A stretch of 64,000 nt of DNA from contig CAIVLE010000088.1 in NCBI GenBank assembly GCA_903906635.1, positions 24,017 through 88,016 of the forward strand, read 5' to 3'. Of this stretch, positions 32,360 through 42,946 are shown one piece after another. A program made the position numbers and the translations under genes. How positions within the stretch are numbered: the stretch's first letter is position 1; every line of letters starts with the position of its first letter. Under the pieces are notes generated by a model. The model was given only the letters and a program-made list of their open reading frames with translations. It made no database searches and had not been told where the DNA came from. This stretch comes from an uncultured Burkholderiales bacterium (GTDB lineage Bacteria; Pseudomonadota; Gammaproteobacteria; Burkholderiales; Burkholderiaceae_C).

Positions 32360-32373
32360 ACGAGTGAGCCCAT

Positions 32374-32408
32374 AAAAAACCCCCGCCAAGCGTTGCCACT
32401 TGCGGGGG
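32374..32408 (-). terminator. Intrinsic terminator downstream of rpoD
   Basis: Minus strand CCCCCGCAAG...CTTGGCGGGGG followed by TTTTTT. Confidence 0.8.
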
Positions 32409-32443
32409 AGGGGGCACCCAACGCTTGGTTGGGTACGGCCAGC

Positions 32444-34816
32444 TTAGATGGTGTCGATGAAGCTGCGCAGTTTGTCGCTGCGGCTGGGGTGCTTCAGTTT
32501 GCGCAACGCCTTGGCTTCTATTTGACGGATGCGCTCACGCGTGACGTCAAACTGCTTACCCACTTCTTCCAGAGTGTGGTCGCTGGTCATCTCGATGCCA
32601 AAGCGCATGCGCAGCACTTTGGCCTCGCGTGGGGTGAGGCCATCCAGAATGTCTTTGACCACGTCGCGCAAGCCCGCTTGCATGGCAGCCTCGATGGGAG
32701 CGGTGTTGACGCTGTCTTCAATGAAGTCGCCCAAGTGGCTGTCGTCGTCGTCGCCGATAGGCGTCTCCATCGAGATCGGCTCTTTGGCGATCTTCATGAT
32801 CTTGCGGATCTTGTCTTCTGGAATTTCCATCTTCTCAGCCAAGACGCTGGCATCGGGCTCAAAGCCAAACTCTTGCAAGTGTTGGCGGCTGATGCGGTTC
32901 ATCTTGTTGATGGTCTCAATCATGTGGACCGGGATGCGAATGGTGCGTGCCTGGTCGGCGATAGAGCGGGTGATGGCCTGGCGGATCCACCAAGTGGCAT
33001 AGGTAGAGAACTTATAACCACGGCGGTATTCGAACTTGTCGACGGCTTTCATCAAACCGATGTTGCCTTCTTGGATCAGGTCCAAGAACTGCAAGCCACG
33101 GTTGGTGTATTTCTTGGCGATAGAGATCACAAGGCGCAAATTGGCCTCGATCATTTCTTTCTTGGCGTTGCGCGAGTTGCGCTCGCCTTCGTTCATGCGC
33201 TTGTTGATGTCTTTGAGACGCTCCAAGGGCACAACCACGCGGAACTGCAAGTCCATTAGTTTTTGTTGCAGTTCTTGTATCGGGGGAATGTTGCGCCCCA
33301 TGGTGGCTGACCAGGGCTTGCCGGCAGCAGCTTGTTTTTCAACCCACTTCAAGTTGAGTAAGTTGGGAGGGAAGTCTTTGACGAAAGTGGCCTGTGGCAT
33401 GCCACATTTGTCCACGATGATGCGGCGCAGTTCGCGTTCTTTTTTACGCACTTCGTCGACTTGACCGCGCACCATTTCACACAATTTTTCAATGGTTTTG
33501 GCGGTGAAGCGGATGGTCATCAGCTCTTCAGTCAATGCCGTTTGGGCTTTTTGATAAGCGGGTGTTCCGTAGCCTTCTTTGTCGTAGGTCTTGCGCAGTT
33601 TTTCAAACAGCGAAGACATGCGGTCAAAGTGTTCCAGGGCTTGGTTTTTCAGTTCTTCAAGCTTTTTGGTCAGCGCTTTAGATCCGCCTTTGCCATCGTC
33701 GTCATCGGCTTCGTCGAACTCGTCAAAGTCTTCCTCGGCCACATAGTCGTCGGCTTCGTTGAGGTTGTTGAATCCGTCCACTACGGTGGAGATCACCACC
33801 TTGTTTTCGCGGATGTCGTTGGCCATTTCTAAAATGGCGGAGATGGTCGCGGGTGAACCGCTGATGGCTTGCATCATGTCCATCAAACCGCCTTCGATAC
33901 GCTTGGCGATTTCGATCTCGCCTTCACGCGTGAGCAACTCCACCGTGCCCATCTCACGCATGTACATGCGAACGGGGTCTGTGGTGCGGCCGAACTCACT
34001 GTCCACCGTGGACAGGGCCGCTTCGGCCTCTTCTTCGGCTTCTTCTTCAGTGGCTGCTGTGGGCGTGTTGTTGTTGAGCAGCAGGGTTTCTGCGTCAGGG
34101 GTGTGTTCGTAGACGGCCACACCCATGTCGTTCAACATGGAGATCACCACTTCCAGGGTTTCGGCGTCCACCAACTTGTCGGGCAAGTGGTCGGAGATTT
34201 CACCGTGGGTCAGGTAGCCACGGGTTTTGCCCAGCTTGATCAGGGTTTTGAGCCGTTGACGGCGCTTTTGCATGTCTTCTTCAGACAGCACGGTCTCGTC
34301 AAGACCGAATTCTTTCATCAAGGCGCGTTCTTTGGCCTTGCTGATTTTCATGCGCAGGGGTTTGACTTTTTCAGTCGTGGCCACTTCTTCGACTTCGAGC
34401 TCAGACTCGATGTCGCTCAAGTCTTCGTCCAGCGCCATTTTGCTGGCTTTGGCTTTGGTGTCTTTCTTGGCAGGCGCTTTCGCAGCCTTGCCTTCAACAG
34501 CTGCGGCTTTCTTCTTGGGTTCTTCGACTTTGGCCTTGGCTACTTTGGGGATGGACTTCACGACGACAGGTTTGGCGTCAGCTTTGGCTTTGGATGCAGG
34601 CACTGGTTTGGCTTTCGTAGCGGGCTGTTTTGCTGCTTTGGCAGCAGATGTCGCAACGGGTTTTTTGGAGGCCTGGGTAACTGCCTTGGCAGGGGCTTTC
34701 ACGCCAGGCTTTGCACCAGCTTTGACGACAGATTTGGCTGTCGTTTTGGCTGCGGCTTGAGCTGTCGTTTTGGCCGCTTTCGGGGCAGGCTTCTTGGACT
34801 TTTGGTCAGTGGGCAT
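32444..34816 (-). CDS. rpoD: RNA polymerase sigma factor RpoD (sigma-70) with long Ala/Lys-rich N-terminal extension
   Basis: [75 protein letters not shown]-terminal [20 protein letters not shown]. Confidence 0.97.
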   Translation of the reverse strand: MPTDQKSKKPAPKAAKTTAQAAAKTTAKSVVKAGAKPGVKAPAKAVTQASKKPVATSAAKAAKQPATKAKPVPASKAKADAKPVVVKSIPKVAKAKVEEPKKKAAAVEGKAAKAPAKKDTKAKASKMALDEDLSDIESELEVEEVATTEKVKPLRMKISKAKERALMKEFGLDETVLSEEDMQKRRQRLKTLIKLGKTRGYLTHGEISDHLPDKLVDAETLEVVISMLNDMGVAVYEHTPDAETLLLNNNTPTAATEEEAEEEAEAALSTVDSEFGRTTDPVRMYMREMGTVELLTREGEIEIAKRIEGGLMDMMQAISGSPATISAILEMANDIRENKVVISTVVDGFNNLNEADDYVAEEDFDEFDEADDDDGKGGSKALTKKLEELKNQALEHFDRMSSLFEKLRKTYDKEGYGTPAYQKAQTALTEELMTIRFTAKTIEKLCEMVRGQVDEVRKKERELRRIIVDKCGMPQATFVKDFPPNLLNLKWVEKQAAAGKPWSATMGRNIPPIQELQQKLMDLQFRVVVPLERLKDINKRMNEGERNSRNAKKEMIEANLRLVISIAKKYTNRGLQFLDLIQEGNIGLMKAVDKFEYRRGYKFSTYATWWIRQAITRSIADQARTIRIPVHMIETINKMNRISRQHLQEFGFEPDASVLAEKMEIPEDKIRKIMKIAKEPISMETPIGDDDDSHLGDFIEDSVNTAPIEAAMQAGLRDVVKDILDGLTPREAKVLRMRFGIEMTSDHTLEEVGKQFDVTRERIRQIEAKALRKLKHPSRSDKLRSFIDTI

Positions 34817-35066
34817 GAAAACTCCTAGACATCAAAGAAACAAATACTCAGCACCAAATCACCCGGTGCAGGTAAAAAAAAGGGTTGTGGGCTTCAGTGG
34901 CAAGGGGGATGGGCGAACATTTGGAGTGCAATCCTTGCGGTAATTGGCGGGTCGTGCGCTGTGTGTCACGTTTGGCCGGTCCGGAGGTGTTGCTGTCGCT
35001 CTTGCCGTAAAGATGTGGATTATACCTAACGATCAGTGCTGTGGCGCGCCAGCAGGCACTTTCAAC

Positions 35067-36965
35067 TCAAGTTTCTTGGGCCGCAAGGTGAGCCGATTCG
35101 AGCTGACGACGACGCGTTTGCAAGCTGCGGTAGCGCTGTAATGCCAAGGGATCGCTCTTGGCGGCTTCAATGGCTTCGGTTTCTTGCGCCTTGAGGCTTT
35201 CGATCAGCATGCGGTTGAGCATGCCACGCAGCTCTAATTGGGCTTCTTGGGCCAAGGCTTGCGGCGTAGGCGCATCTTTGGGTAAGTTGCCGTTTTCGCC
35301 GATCACGGGGCTAAACGCGCTGGCCATGACCCGAACGGCCAAGTCTTCACTTTCGTGTCCACGCAAGCCTTCTCGCAAAGCGCCCCAGGGCTGGGGCCCG
35401 TGTTCGTGATGTTGATGGTCAAGCCAGGCAAATAAGGGGCCGTGAGGGGGCGCCAAGTCACACAGCAAGTTGTGGTCTTCGCTAGAGAGGTCCTCCCAGA
35501 TGGCCATGTCAGACAACAACACCCGAGCCGCATGGTCGGCCCGTCCTGCGGGTATTTGACGCGTGTTGCTGCGCTTCCAGTTTTGCGGGGTGCGTTCACG
35601 TGGGCGGTAATCTTTGGATTTTTGAAAAGTGCCTGAGCGCGCTGCTGGCAAAGCCGCTTGTGGTGGGAGCCAAAGTTCTTGCAGTTCATGCGTTCCCAAA
35701 TCGGCCAAGCTCGCAATTTCAGCGAGCAGCTGGCGTTTGAGTGCACCCTCGGGCATGGCCATCCACAAAGGCTTGGCGTTGCTGGCCATGTGCGCGCGGC
35801 CCTCGGCTGTGTGCAAGTCGCAGCCATCGCGGGCCACCTCAATCAAAAACCGGCTCAGCGGCATGGCCTCGCTCACGCAGTGGGCAAAGCCCTCTTTGCC
35901 AAATTCACGGATGTAACTGTCTGGGTCATGCTCTGCGGGCAAAAACAAAAACTTCACACTGCGCACGTCGCTGGCGTAGGGCAGGGCGCCATCCAGGGCT
36001 TTGCGGGCTGCACGCCGACCCGCCCCGTCGCCGTCAAAGCTGAACACCACGGCATCGGTGAAGCGAAAAAGTTTTTGAACATGGTCGCTGGTGCAGGCTG
36101 TACCCAGGGTGGCCACTGCATTGGGAAAGCCCAGTTGAGCCAGGGCGACCACGTCCATGTAACCTTCGGTCACGAGCACGTAGCCTGCCTCGCGTAACGC
36201 GTTGCGGGCTTCAAATAGACCGTACAGCTCTCGGCCTTTGCTGAAAACGGGCGTTTCGGGGGAGTTGAGGTACTTGGGCGTGCCCTCACCCAGCACACGC
36301 CCGCCAAAGCCAATGCACTCACCTTTGACGTTGCGAATCGGAAACATCACGCGGTCTCGGAAGCGGTCGTAGCGTTTTTCGTCTTGACCTTCTTCTTGGT
36401 TGACGATGACCAAGCCACTTTCTGCCAGTAAAGGGTCTTGGTAGTCTGGGAACACGCTGGCCAAGCTGCGCCAACCTTCGGGTGCGTAGCCCAAGCCGAA
36501 TTGCTTGGCAATTTCACCACTCAAGCCCCGCCCTTTGAGATAGTCCACGGCTTTGGTCGATGATTTGAGGTGTTTGCGGTAGGCCTCGCCCGCTTTTTCT
36601 AGCACGTCGGTGAGGGTGGCCTGCTTTTCACGCTGCTGGGCTGCGCGCTCTCGGTCTTGGGGCGAGATGTCTTCTTCGGGCACTTGCAGACCCACACCTT
36701 GGGCCAGATCTTTGACGGCCTCGACAAAGTTCATGCCGGCATGCTCCATCAAAAAGCCAATGGCGTTGCCGTTCTTGCCGCAGCCAAAGCAGTGGAAAAA
36801 CTGTTTGGCTGGACTGACCGAGAATGAGGGGGATTTTTCGCCGTGGAAAGGGCACAAGCCCATGAAGTTGGCGCCGCCCTTTTTGAGCTGAACATAGCGG
36901 CCCACCACCTCCACCACGTCAACACGGGCGAGAAGTTCTTGGATGAAGGATTGAGGGATGGCCAT
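35067..36965 (-). CDS. dnaG: DNA primase DnaG
   Basis: CPFHGEKSPSFSVSPAKQFFHCFGCGKNGNAIGFLMEH; EGYMDVVALAQLG; FDGDGAGRRAA. Confidence 0.96.
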   Translation of the reverse strand: MAIPQSFIQELLARVDVVEVVGRYVQLKKGGANFMGLCPFHGEKSPSFSVSPAKQFFHCFGCGKNGNAIGFLMEHAGMNFVEAVKDLAQGVGLQVPEEDISPQDRERAAQQREKQATLTDVLEKAGEAYRKHLKSSTKAVDYLKGRGLSGEIAKQFGLGYAPEGWRSLASVFPDYQDPLLAESGLVIVNQEEGQDEKRYDRFRDRVMFPIRNVKGECIGFGGRVLGEGTPKYLNSPETPVFSKGRELYGLFEARNALREAGYVLVTEGYMDVVALAQLGFPNAVATLGTACTSDHVQKLFRFTDAVVFSFDGDGAGRRAARKALDGALPYASDVRSVKFLFLPAEHDPDSYIREFGKEGFAHCVSEAMPLSRFLIEVARDGCDLHTAEGRAHMASNAKPLWMAMPEGALKRQLLAEIASLADLGTHELQELWLPPQAALPAARSGTFQKSKDYRPRERTPQNWKRSNTRQIPAGRADHAARVLLSDMAIWEDLSSEDHNLLCDLAPPHGPLFAWLDHQHHEHGPQPWGALREGLRGHESEDLAVRVMASAFSPVIGENGNLPKDAPTPQALAQEAQLELRGMLNRMLIESLKAQETEAIEAAKSDPLALQRYRSLQTRRRQLESAHLAAQET

Positions 36966-36968
36966 GTG

Positions 36969-37005
36969 AAAAAAGGGTGAAGCCCGATTTTAGGCTTCAC
37001 CCTTT
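36969..37005 (-). terminator. Intrinsic terminator-like hairpin immediately upstream of dnaG start codon
   Basis: Perfect 13-bp arms AAAGGGTGAAGCC (36972-36984)/GGCTTCACCCTTT (36993-37005); T6 tract on minus strand; then CAC-ATG of dnaG. Confidence 0.85.
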
Positions 37006-37022
37006 GTTCAGCGCGCTGGATC

Positions 37023-37781
37023 TTATTTCGGGGCGAGGCGAATGGCGCCATCCAAACGAATGACTTCGCCGTTGAGCATGTCGTTTTCAAAAATATGAAG
37101 CGCCAGCTTGGCGTAGTCCTGAGGGGTTCCCAGGCGGGAAGGGAAGGGAACACCAGCCGCCAAGGCGTCTTGCACTTCTTGGGGCATGCCAAACAGCATA
37201 GGGGTGCCAAAGATGCCGGGCGCGATAGTCATGTTGCGAATGCCATTACGGGACAAGTCGCGAGCAATGGGCAGGGTCATGCCGACAATGCCGCCCTTGG
37301 ATGCGCTGTAAGCGGCTTGGCCAATTTGCCCGTCATAAGCGGCGACCGAGGCGGTGGAGATCAGCACACCACGCTCACCCGTGGCTTCAGCTTCGTTCTT
37401 GCACATGGCTTCGGCGGCCAAGCGGATCATGTTGAAGCTACCCACCAAATTGACCATGATGGTTTTTGTGTAGACGCTCAAATTGTGTGCCCCATTTTTG
37501 CCCACGGTCTTTTCTGCCGGGGCAATGCCAGCGCAGTTGACCAAGCCCATCAACTTGCCCATGCTGAGCGCTTGGTCAACTGCGGCTTGTCCATCGGCCT
37601 GGCTGCTGACATCGCATAGGACAAAAGCGCCGCCAATGTCTTTGGCCACGGCCTGGCCTTTGTCTGCTTGCATGTCGGCAATGACCACTTTGCCCCCCCT
37701 CGCAGCCAAGGCGCGGGCTGTCCCCTCGCCTAAGCCTGAAGCGCCGCCTGTCACGATGAATACCTTGCCATGGATGTCCAT
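37023..37781 (-). CDS. SDR family NAD(P)-dependent oxidoreductase (3-hydroxyacyl-CoA dehydrogenase type II-like)
   Basis: [65 protein letters not shown]. Confidence 0.9.
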   Translation of the reverse strand: MDIHGKVFIVTGGASGLGEGTARALAARGGKVVIADMQADKGQAVAKDIGGAFVLCDVSSQADGQAAVDQALSMGKLMGLVNCAGIAPAEKTVGKNGAHNLSVYTKTIMVNLVGSFNMIRLAAEAMCKNEAEATGERGVLISTASVAAYDGQIGQAAYSASKGGIVGMTLPIARDLSRNGIRNMTIAPGIFGTPMLFGMPQEVQDALAAGVPFPSRLGTPQDYAKLALHIFENDMLNGEVIRLDGAIRLAPK

Positions 37782-37886
37782 ATAAAACCTTTTACGTTGA
37801 GTGGTTGACGTTTACGTTAACGTCAATTATCAGCCAAGCGCAGCATCCCGGACAATTGCACTTGAATGCTTGCCAAACTGAATGTG

Positions 37887-38834
37887 ATGACCTTTTTTTC
37901 CAACCTCTTTGACCACCCACGCCATAAGCTGCGCTTTGCTTTGCTGTCGTTGTGGGTGGTCGCGCTGACTGCTTGCACTTCACCCGGGCCTGTGGCACCT
38001 GTGACGGACACCAAGATACCACCCGTTGCGTCCGCGCCGGATCTGCCCACGCCCAAGCGCTCGCCGCGTCTGGGCTTGGCTTTGGGGGGAGGGGCTGCAC
38101 GCGGGTTTGCTCACGTTGGCGTGTTGCAAGTGTTGGAAGAGGCAGGCATCAAGGCTGATTTGGTGGTGGGAACGTCTGCGGGCAGCGTTGTGGCGGCACT
38201 TTATGCCAGTGGCAAGTCTGGTGCTCAGCTTCAAGTGGTTGCTGAAAGCATGGAGGAGGCCTCGATCACCGACTGGACGGTGCCACTGTTGGGGCGAGGC
38301 ATGATGCGTGGGGACGCCTTGGCGCGCTATGTCAGCGCCCAGACGGGCGGGCGGCGCATAGAAGAGCTGAGAATTCCGTTGGGGATCGTTGCCACCGATT
38401 TGCATTCCGGCCAAGGTGTGTTGTTCCAACGCGGCGATGTGGGCACGGCGGTGCGTGCCTCTAGTTCGGTGCCATCGGTGTTTGAGCCGGTTCGTATTGG
38501 AACGCGCGAATACGTAGATGGTGGTCTGGTCTCTCCTGTGCCCGTGCGCTATGCCCGCCAGATGGGGGCTGAGTTTGTGCTGGCAGTCGATATTTCAAGT
38601 GCTCCCGAGGCTGGCAAAACAGGTGATATCTTTCAAATCTTGATGCAAACCTTCACCATCATGGGTAAAAGCATCAATGCCTTTGAACTGCGAGACGCTG
38701 ACTTGGTGGTGCGCCCTGCCTTGGCACATGTGGGCAGCGCGGAGTTCAGTGCTCGCACCCGCTCCATTGAGGCGGGGCGAGTTGCCATGCTGCAGGCGCT
38801 TCCTAAGTTACGTGCCGCTCTAGCCGCTCAATAA
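37887..38834 (+). CDS. Patatin-like phospholipase family protein, predicted lipoprotein
   Basis: Lipobox LTAC; GGGAARGFAHVGVL, GTSAGS, DGG motifs. Confidence 0.9.
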   Translation: MTFFSNLFDHPRHKLRFALLSLWVVALTACTSPGPVAPVTDTKIPPVASAPDLPTPKRSPRLGLALGGGAARGFAHVGVLQVLEEAGIKADLVVGTSAGSVVAALYASGKSGAQLQVVAESMEEASITDWTVPLLGRGMMRGDALARYVSAQTGGRRIEELRIPLGIVATDLHSGQGVLFQRGDVGTAVRASSSVPSVFEPVRIGTREYVDGGLVSPVPVRYARQMGAEFVLAVDISSAPEAGKTGDIFQILMQTFTIMGKSINAFELRDADLVVRPALAHVGSAEFSARTRSIEAGRVAMLQALPKLRAALAAQ

Positions 38835-38844
38835 GCGCGTGTAA

Positions 38845-38875
38845 AAAAAAGGGGCCCACCAAGCGGTGGGCCCTT
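38845..38875 (-). terminator. Intrinsic terminator downstream of the phasin gene
   Basis: GGGCCCACC-AAGC-GGTGGGCCC; minus strand followed by a T8 run. Confidence 0.8.
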
Positions 38876-38933
38876 GAAGGGATCCCTGCACCCGATGGTG
38901 ACCACAGGACCCGAGGAGACAATCGTTGACGAA

Positions 38934-39476
38934 TTAACGCTTTTTCGCAGCGGTTTTCGTGGCCTTGACAGCGGTGTCGGTGACAGCTTGCAGGTTCGTT
39001 TCAGCCAAGTCAGCGGCTTGCTTGACTGCTTTTTGAACCGATTCCACAGCGTTGTTGCCAGCGGTCACAGCTTGCTTGAAGAATGCAACAGCAGACTCAG
39101 AGCCGGCAGGCGCGTTCTTCAATGCTGTGTCGACGAAACCCAAAACGGCTTGGTGGCTTTCGGTGGCTTTGGCTTCAATGGCTTTGCCCAAATCAGCACC
39201 TGTGCTCGAGGCGATGTCATAGATGTGGCGGCTGTAAGCAGCGGTTTTTTCAGCCAAAGGCTGCAACAGACCTGCTTGCAGAGCCAGGAGCTCTTGGGCG
39301 TCTTTTGCGCTCAAAACGGCCTTGGCATGATCGGCTGACTCAGACAGTGCGGCACGAGCAGCTGTCAGGTTGAGTTCAACCAGTTTTTCCACGCCTGAGA
39401 AGGCTTGGTTGGTCAGGCTGAACAGGTTGTTCAGGTTGGCTTTGTTGGTAGCGATGACTTGTTCGGCGTTTAGCAT
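38934..39476 (-). CDS. Phasin family protein
   Basis: [66 protein letters not shown]. Confidence 0.92.
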   Translation of the reverse strand: MLNAEQVIATNKANLNNLFSLTNQAFSGVEKLVELNLTAARAALSESADHAKAVLSAKDAQELLALQAGLLQPLAEKTAAYSRHIYDIASSTGADLGKAIEAKATESHQAVLGFVDTALKNAPAGSESAVAFFKQAVTAGNNAVESVQKAVKQAADLAETNLQAVTDTAVKATKTAAKKR

Positions 39477-39651
39477 GGTGAAGCTCCAGAATTTAAGTTT
39501 GAAAACATGTTGCAGTGCAGCATGGGTCTGAGTTTAGGGTTATCCCTGTGGTTTGCAAGTGGGTTGGGCTTGTTTAGAGGCGAACTTCTAAATCTGAGGG
39601 ATCCAAGGGCTTGGTCACAATCTGGACATTACCCACTTGGCCATTCATTTC

Positions 39652-40587
39652 ATGCGCGCCTTCTACTCGGACCAATTTGTCCTGACCTTGCCTCCTGGGC
39701 ATCGTTTTCCGATGGCCAAGTACGCCTTGTTGCGGGAGCGTTTGGTGAGTGAGCTGCCAGAGATTGCGCTGCAGGTGGCCGAGCCTGCCAGCAACGGCGA
39801 GTTGGCTTTGGTGCACTCCCCAGGCTACATCCAGTCGGTGACCGAGGGCACTCTGAGTGAAGCGGCCCAGCGCGAGATTGGCTTTCCTTGGACACCCTCC
39901 ATGCTGGAGCGTTCGCGCCGCTCGGCCGGGGCAACCGTGATGGCAGCGCGAGTAAGTTTGTTGGGGGGGGAGGGGGTGGCCGCCAACTTGGCAGGCGGGA
40001 CACACCACGCCTATGCGGATCACGGCAGTGGCTTTTGTGTCTTCAACGATGCCGCGGTCGCTGCCCGGTTGATGCAGGTGGAATGGGCGCGCAGCCATCT
40101 GCAGCCATTGCGCGTGGCGATCATTGATTTGGACGTGCATCAGGGCAACGGCACGGCGGCTATTTTTGCCAATGACCCGGATGTTTTTACCCTCTCGATG
40201 CATGGAGCACGTAATTTTCCATTTGCCAAGGAGCGCAGCGATTTGGATGTGGAGTTGCCAGATGGCTGCGGGGACGACGAGTACTTGGATGCCTTGGATC
40301 AGGCTTTGTTGGACTTGAGCGCACGGTTCGATCCTGGCTTGGTGATTTACTTGGCGGGCGCTGATCCCCACGAGGGGGACCGGCTGGGCAGACTGCGGCT
40401 GAGCTACGACGGCCTGGAGGCACGTGATCGGCGTGTTTTTGATTGGGCTTTTCAGCGCCGTGTGCCCTTGGCCTTTGCCATGGCGGGCGGGTATGGACGT
40501 GTGATCGAGGACACAGTTCAGGTGCAAGTCAATACCTACCGTGTCGCCCAGGCGTACTGGCAGGGCTGGCAAAATCGGGCGCGATGA
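39652..40587 (+). CDS. Histone deacetylase family protein
   Basis: HHAYADHGSGFCVFNDAAVAAR; DLDVHQGNGTAAIF; GYGR. Confidence 0.93.
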   Translation: MRAFYSDQFVLTLPPGHRFPMAKYALLRERLVSELPEIALQVAEPASNGELALVHSPGYIQSVTEGTLSEAAQREIGFPWTPSMLERSRRSAGATVMAARVSLLGGEGVAANLAGGTHHAYADHGSGFCVFNDAAVAARLMQVEWARSHLQPLRVAIIDLDVHQGNGTAAIFANDPDVFTLSMHGARNFPFAKERSDLDVELPDGCGDDEYLDALDQALLDLSARFDPGLVIYLAGADPHEGDRLGRLRLSYDGLEARDRRVFDWAFQRRVPLAFAMAGGYGRVIEDTVQVQVNTYRVAQAYWQGWQNRAR

Positions 40588-41033
40588 CACAAATATCTCA
40601 TGACCGAATTCAAGCCCAGTCGCGAAGCACCTTCAAAGTCTTTCGCCGCATTGATACGCGGTGGATGGACAACGATGTGTACGGGCATGTCAACAATGTG
40701 GTCTATTACAGCTGGTTTGACACCGCAGTGAATGCACACCTGATTGAACAAGGTGCCCTGGACATTCACCATGGCGAGACGATTGGTTTGGTGATTGAAA
40801 CCCAATGCAACTACTTTTCACCGCTGGCATTTCCGCAAGTGGTGGAGGCCGGAATCCGCGTGGCGCGCATCGGTGCATCGAGTGTTCGCTACGAAGTGGG
40901 TTTGTTTGCGCAGGGCGAAGATCTTTGCGCAGCCCGGGGACATTTTGTGCACGTCTATGTTGACAAGAAAGACCGCCGCCCCGTGAAGGTATTGCCTTCG
41001 GATTTGAAAACAGTTTTGGAGAAACTTGTATGA
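40584..41033 (+). CDS. Acyl-CoA thioesterase (hotdog fold, YbgC/4HBT-like)
   Basis: TRWMDNDVYGHVNNVVYYSWFDTAVNAHL; ATGA overlap with preceding gene. Confidence 0.9.
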   Translation: MTQISHDRIQAQSRSTFKVFRRIDTRWMDNDVYGHVNNVVYYSWFDTAVNAHLIEQGALDIHHGETIGLVIETQCNYFSPLAFPQVVEAGIRVARIGASSVRYEVGLFAQGEDLCAARGHFVHVYVDKKDRRPVKVLPSDLKTVLEKLV

Positions 41034-41746
41034 GTGCTATGCAAACCCCCAGCGACGCCAGCGCCGTCGACCATGCCATCACGTCTCGCATGTCAGCGCG
41101 CGCCTTCACCTCTGAACCTGTGGCACGCGCCTTGATCACAGAAATTTTGCAAGTGGCCAGCCGTGCACCATCGGGTACCAACACACAGCCTTGGAAAGTC
41201 TATGTGCTGCAAGGTGCCAGCCGCGACAGCTTGGTTGACAAGGTCTGTGCCGAGCATGATGCCCTGCGTGCCAACCCTGAGCTGGCTAAAAATTACCAAG
41301 AGCAGTATGACTATTACCCGACGCAATGGGTCAGTCCTTACATTGATCGACGCCGTGAGAACGGCTGGAGTTTGTACGGTTTGCTGGGTATTGGTCGGGG
41401 CGACAAGGACAAGATGCACCTGCAGCAGCAGCGCAATTTCCGATTCTTTGATGCACCCGTGGGCCTGATGTTCACCATCGACCCCATCATGGGGCGAGGC
41501 TCATTGCTGGATTACGGCATGTTTTTGCAAAACATCATGCTGGCTGCGCGAGCGCGTGGTCTGCACACCTGTCCACAGGCGGCATGGAATGCGTTTCACA
41601 ACATCATCTTGCCGCACATCGGTGCCGGTGAAGGGGAGCGCATGGTGTGCGGCATGTCCTTGGGTTGGGCCGATGAAGGCGACAAAGTCAACACTTTCGC
41701 CACCCCGCGTGTACCGGTGGAAGAGTTCACCCATTGGGTGGACTGA
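41030..41746 (+). CDS. Nitroreductase family protein
   Basis: [41 protein letters not shown]. Confidence 0.93.
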   Translation: MSAMQTPSDASAVDHAITSRMSARAFTSEPVARALITEILQVASRAPSGTNTQPWKVYVLQGASRDSLVDKVCAEHDALRANPELAKNYQEQYDYYPTQWVSPYIDRRRENGWSLYGLLGIGRGDKDKMHLQQQRNFRFFDAPVGLMFTIDPIMGRGSLLDYGMFLQNIMLAARARGLHTCPQAAWNAFHNIILPHIGAGEGERMVCGMSLGWADEGDKVNTFATPRVPVEEFTHWVD

Positions 41747-41751
41747 GCGTC

Positions 41752-42936
41752 ATGATCATCACGAGCCTGCTCGACACCGACTTGTACAAGTTCACCATGA
41801 TGCAAGCGGTGTTGCATCAGTTTCCCAGTGCGCAGGTCTCTTATAAATTCAAGTGCCGCAACCCCGGTGTGCAACTTGCCCCCTACGTGCAAGAAATCCG
41901 CGATGAAATTCGCTCGCTGTGCAGTTTGCATTTTCAAGACGCAGAGCTTTTGTGGCTGCGCTCATTGCGTTTCATCAAGAGCGACTTTGTGGATTTTTTG
42001 GGGCTTTTTCGTTTGAACGAAAAATACATTCAAGTCACAGCCTTAGCAGACGGTGAGATTGACATCAGCATCCAAGGTCCTTGGCTACACACGATCTTGT
42101 TTGAAATTCCGGTGTTGGCCATTGTCAATGAGGTGTATTTCCGAAACACGCAAAAAGTGCCAGATTTTGTAGAAGGGCGTAAACGCCTAGATCAAAAAAT
42201 TGAAGCCTTGTATGCGGAGCGCTTGAGCGACTTGAAAATTGCCGACTACGGCACACGCCGGCGCTTTTCTAAAGCTTGGCATGAAGAGCTGTTGCGGGTG
42301 CTCAGTGCCAAACTCGGGACCGCGGGGCAAGGGCAGTTTGCGGGCACCAGCAACGCATTGTTTGCGATGAAACTCAACCTCACGCCCTTGGGCACCATGG
42401 CGCACGAGTACTTGCAAGCTTGTCAGGCCTTGGGGCCTCGTCTGCGTGACAGCCAGGTGTTTGGCTTTGAAACTTGGGCGCGTGAGTACCGCGGGGACTT
42501 AGGAATTGCGCTGAGCGATGTCTACGGTATTGAGCCATTCTTGCGCGACTTTGACATGTACTTTTGCAAGTTATTTGATGGCGCGCGTCATGACAGCGGG
42601 GACCCCTTTACTTGGGGTGAGCGCATGATTGAGCACTACCGCAAGAACCGCGTGGACCCACTCACCAAGACCTTGATCTTCAGTGATGGCTTGACGGTGG
42701 AGCGCATCATCGCTTTGTACCAACAGTTCCGTGGTCGATGCCAGTTGGCGTTTGGTATCGGCACCAACTTGACCAACGACCTGGGGTACGAGCCGCTGCA
42801 AATTGTCATCAAAATGGTCCAGTGCAATGGTCAGCCCGTGGCCAAGTTGTCGGATACGCCCTCTAAAAACATGTGCGAAGACCAGAAGTATTTGGCTTAC
42901 TTACGGCAAGTTTTTGACATCGACCCCCCGGTCTGA
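41752..42936 (+). CDS. pncB: Nicotinate phosphoribosyltransferase
   Basis: [49 protein letters not shown]. Confidence 0.95.
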   Translation: MIITSLLDTDLYKFTMMQAVLHQFPSAQVSYKFKCRNPGVQLAPYVQEIRDEIRSLCSLHFQDAELLWLRSLRFIKSDFVDFLGLFRLNEKYIQVTALADGEIDISIQGPWLHTILFEIPVLAIVNEVYFRNTQKVPDFVEGRKRLDQKIEALYAERLSDLKIADYGTRRRFSKAWHEELLRVLSAKLGTAGQGQFAGTSNALFAMKLNLTPLGTMAHEYLQACQALGPRLRDSQVFGFETWAREYRGDLGIALSDVYGIEPFLRDFDMYFCKLFDGARHDSGDPFTWGERMIEHYRKNRVDPLTKTLIFSDGLTVERIIALYQQFRGRCQLAFGIGTNLTNDLGYEPLQIVIKMVQCNGQPVAKLSDTPSKNMCEDQKYLAYLRQVFDIDPPV

Positions 42937-42946
42937 ACACACCTGC

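Noticed and set aside
33869-34828. 319-aa plus-strand ORF rich in Phe/Gly/Arg
   Set aside because: Antisense to rpoD, including its low-complexity N-terminal extension; the repetitive composition mirrors the Ala/Lys codons.
35010-35022. TATAAT on the minus strand upstream of rpoD as a promoter
   Set aside because: No acceptable -35 hexamer at 16-18 bp spacing; not reported as a feature.
39574-40590. 338-aa minus-strand ORF
   Set aside because: Antisense to the HDAC-family gene.
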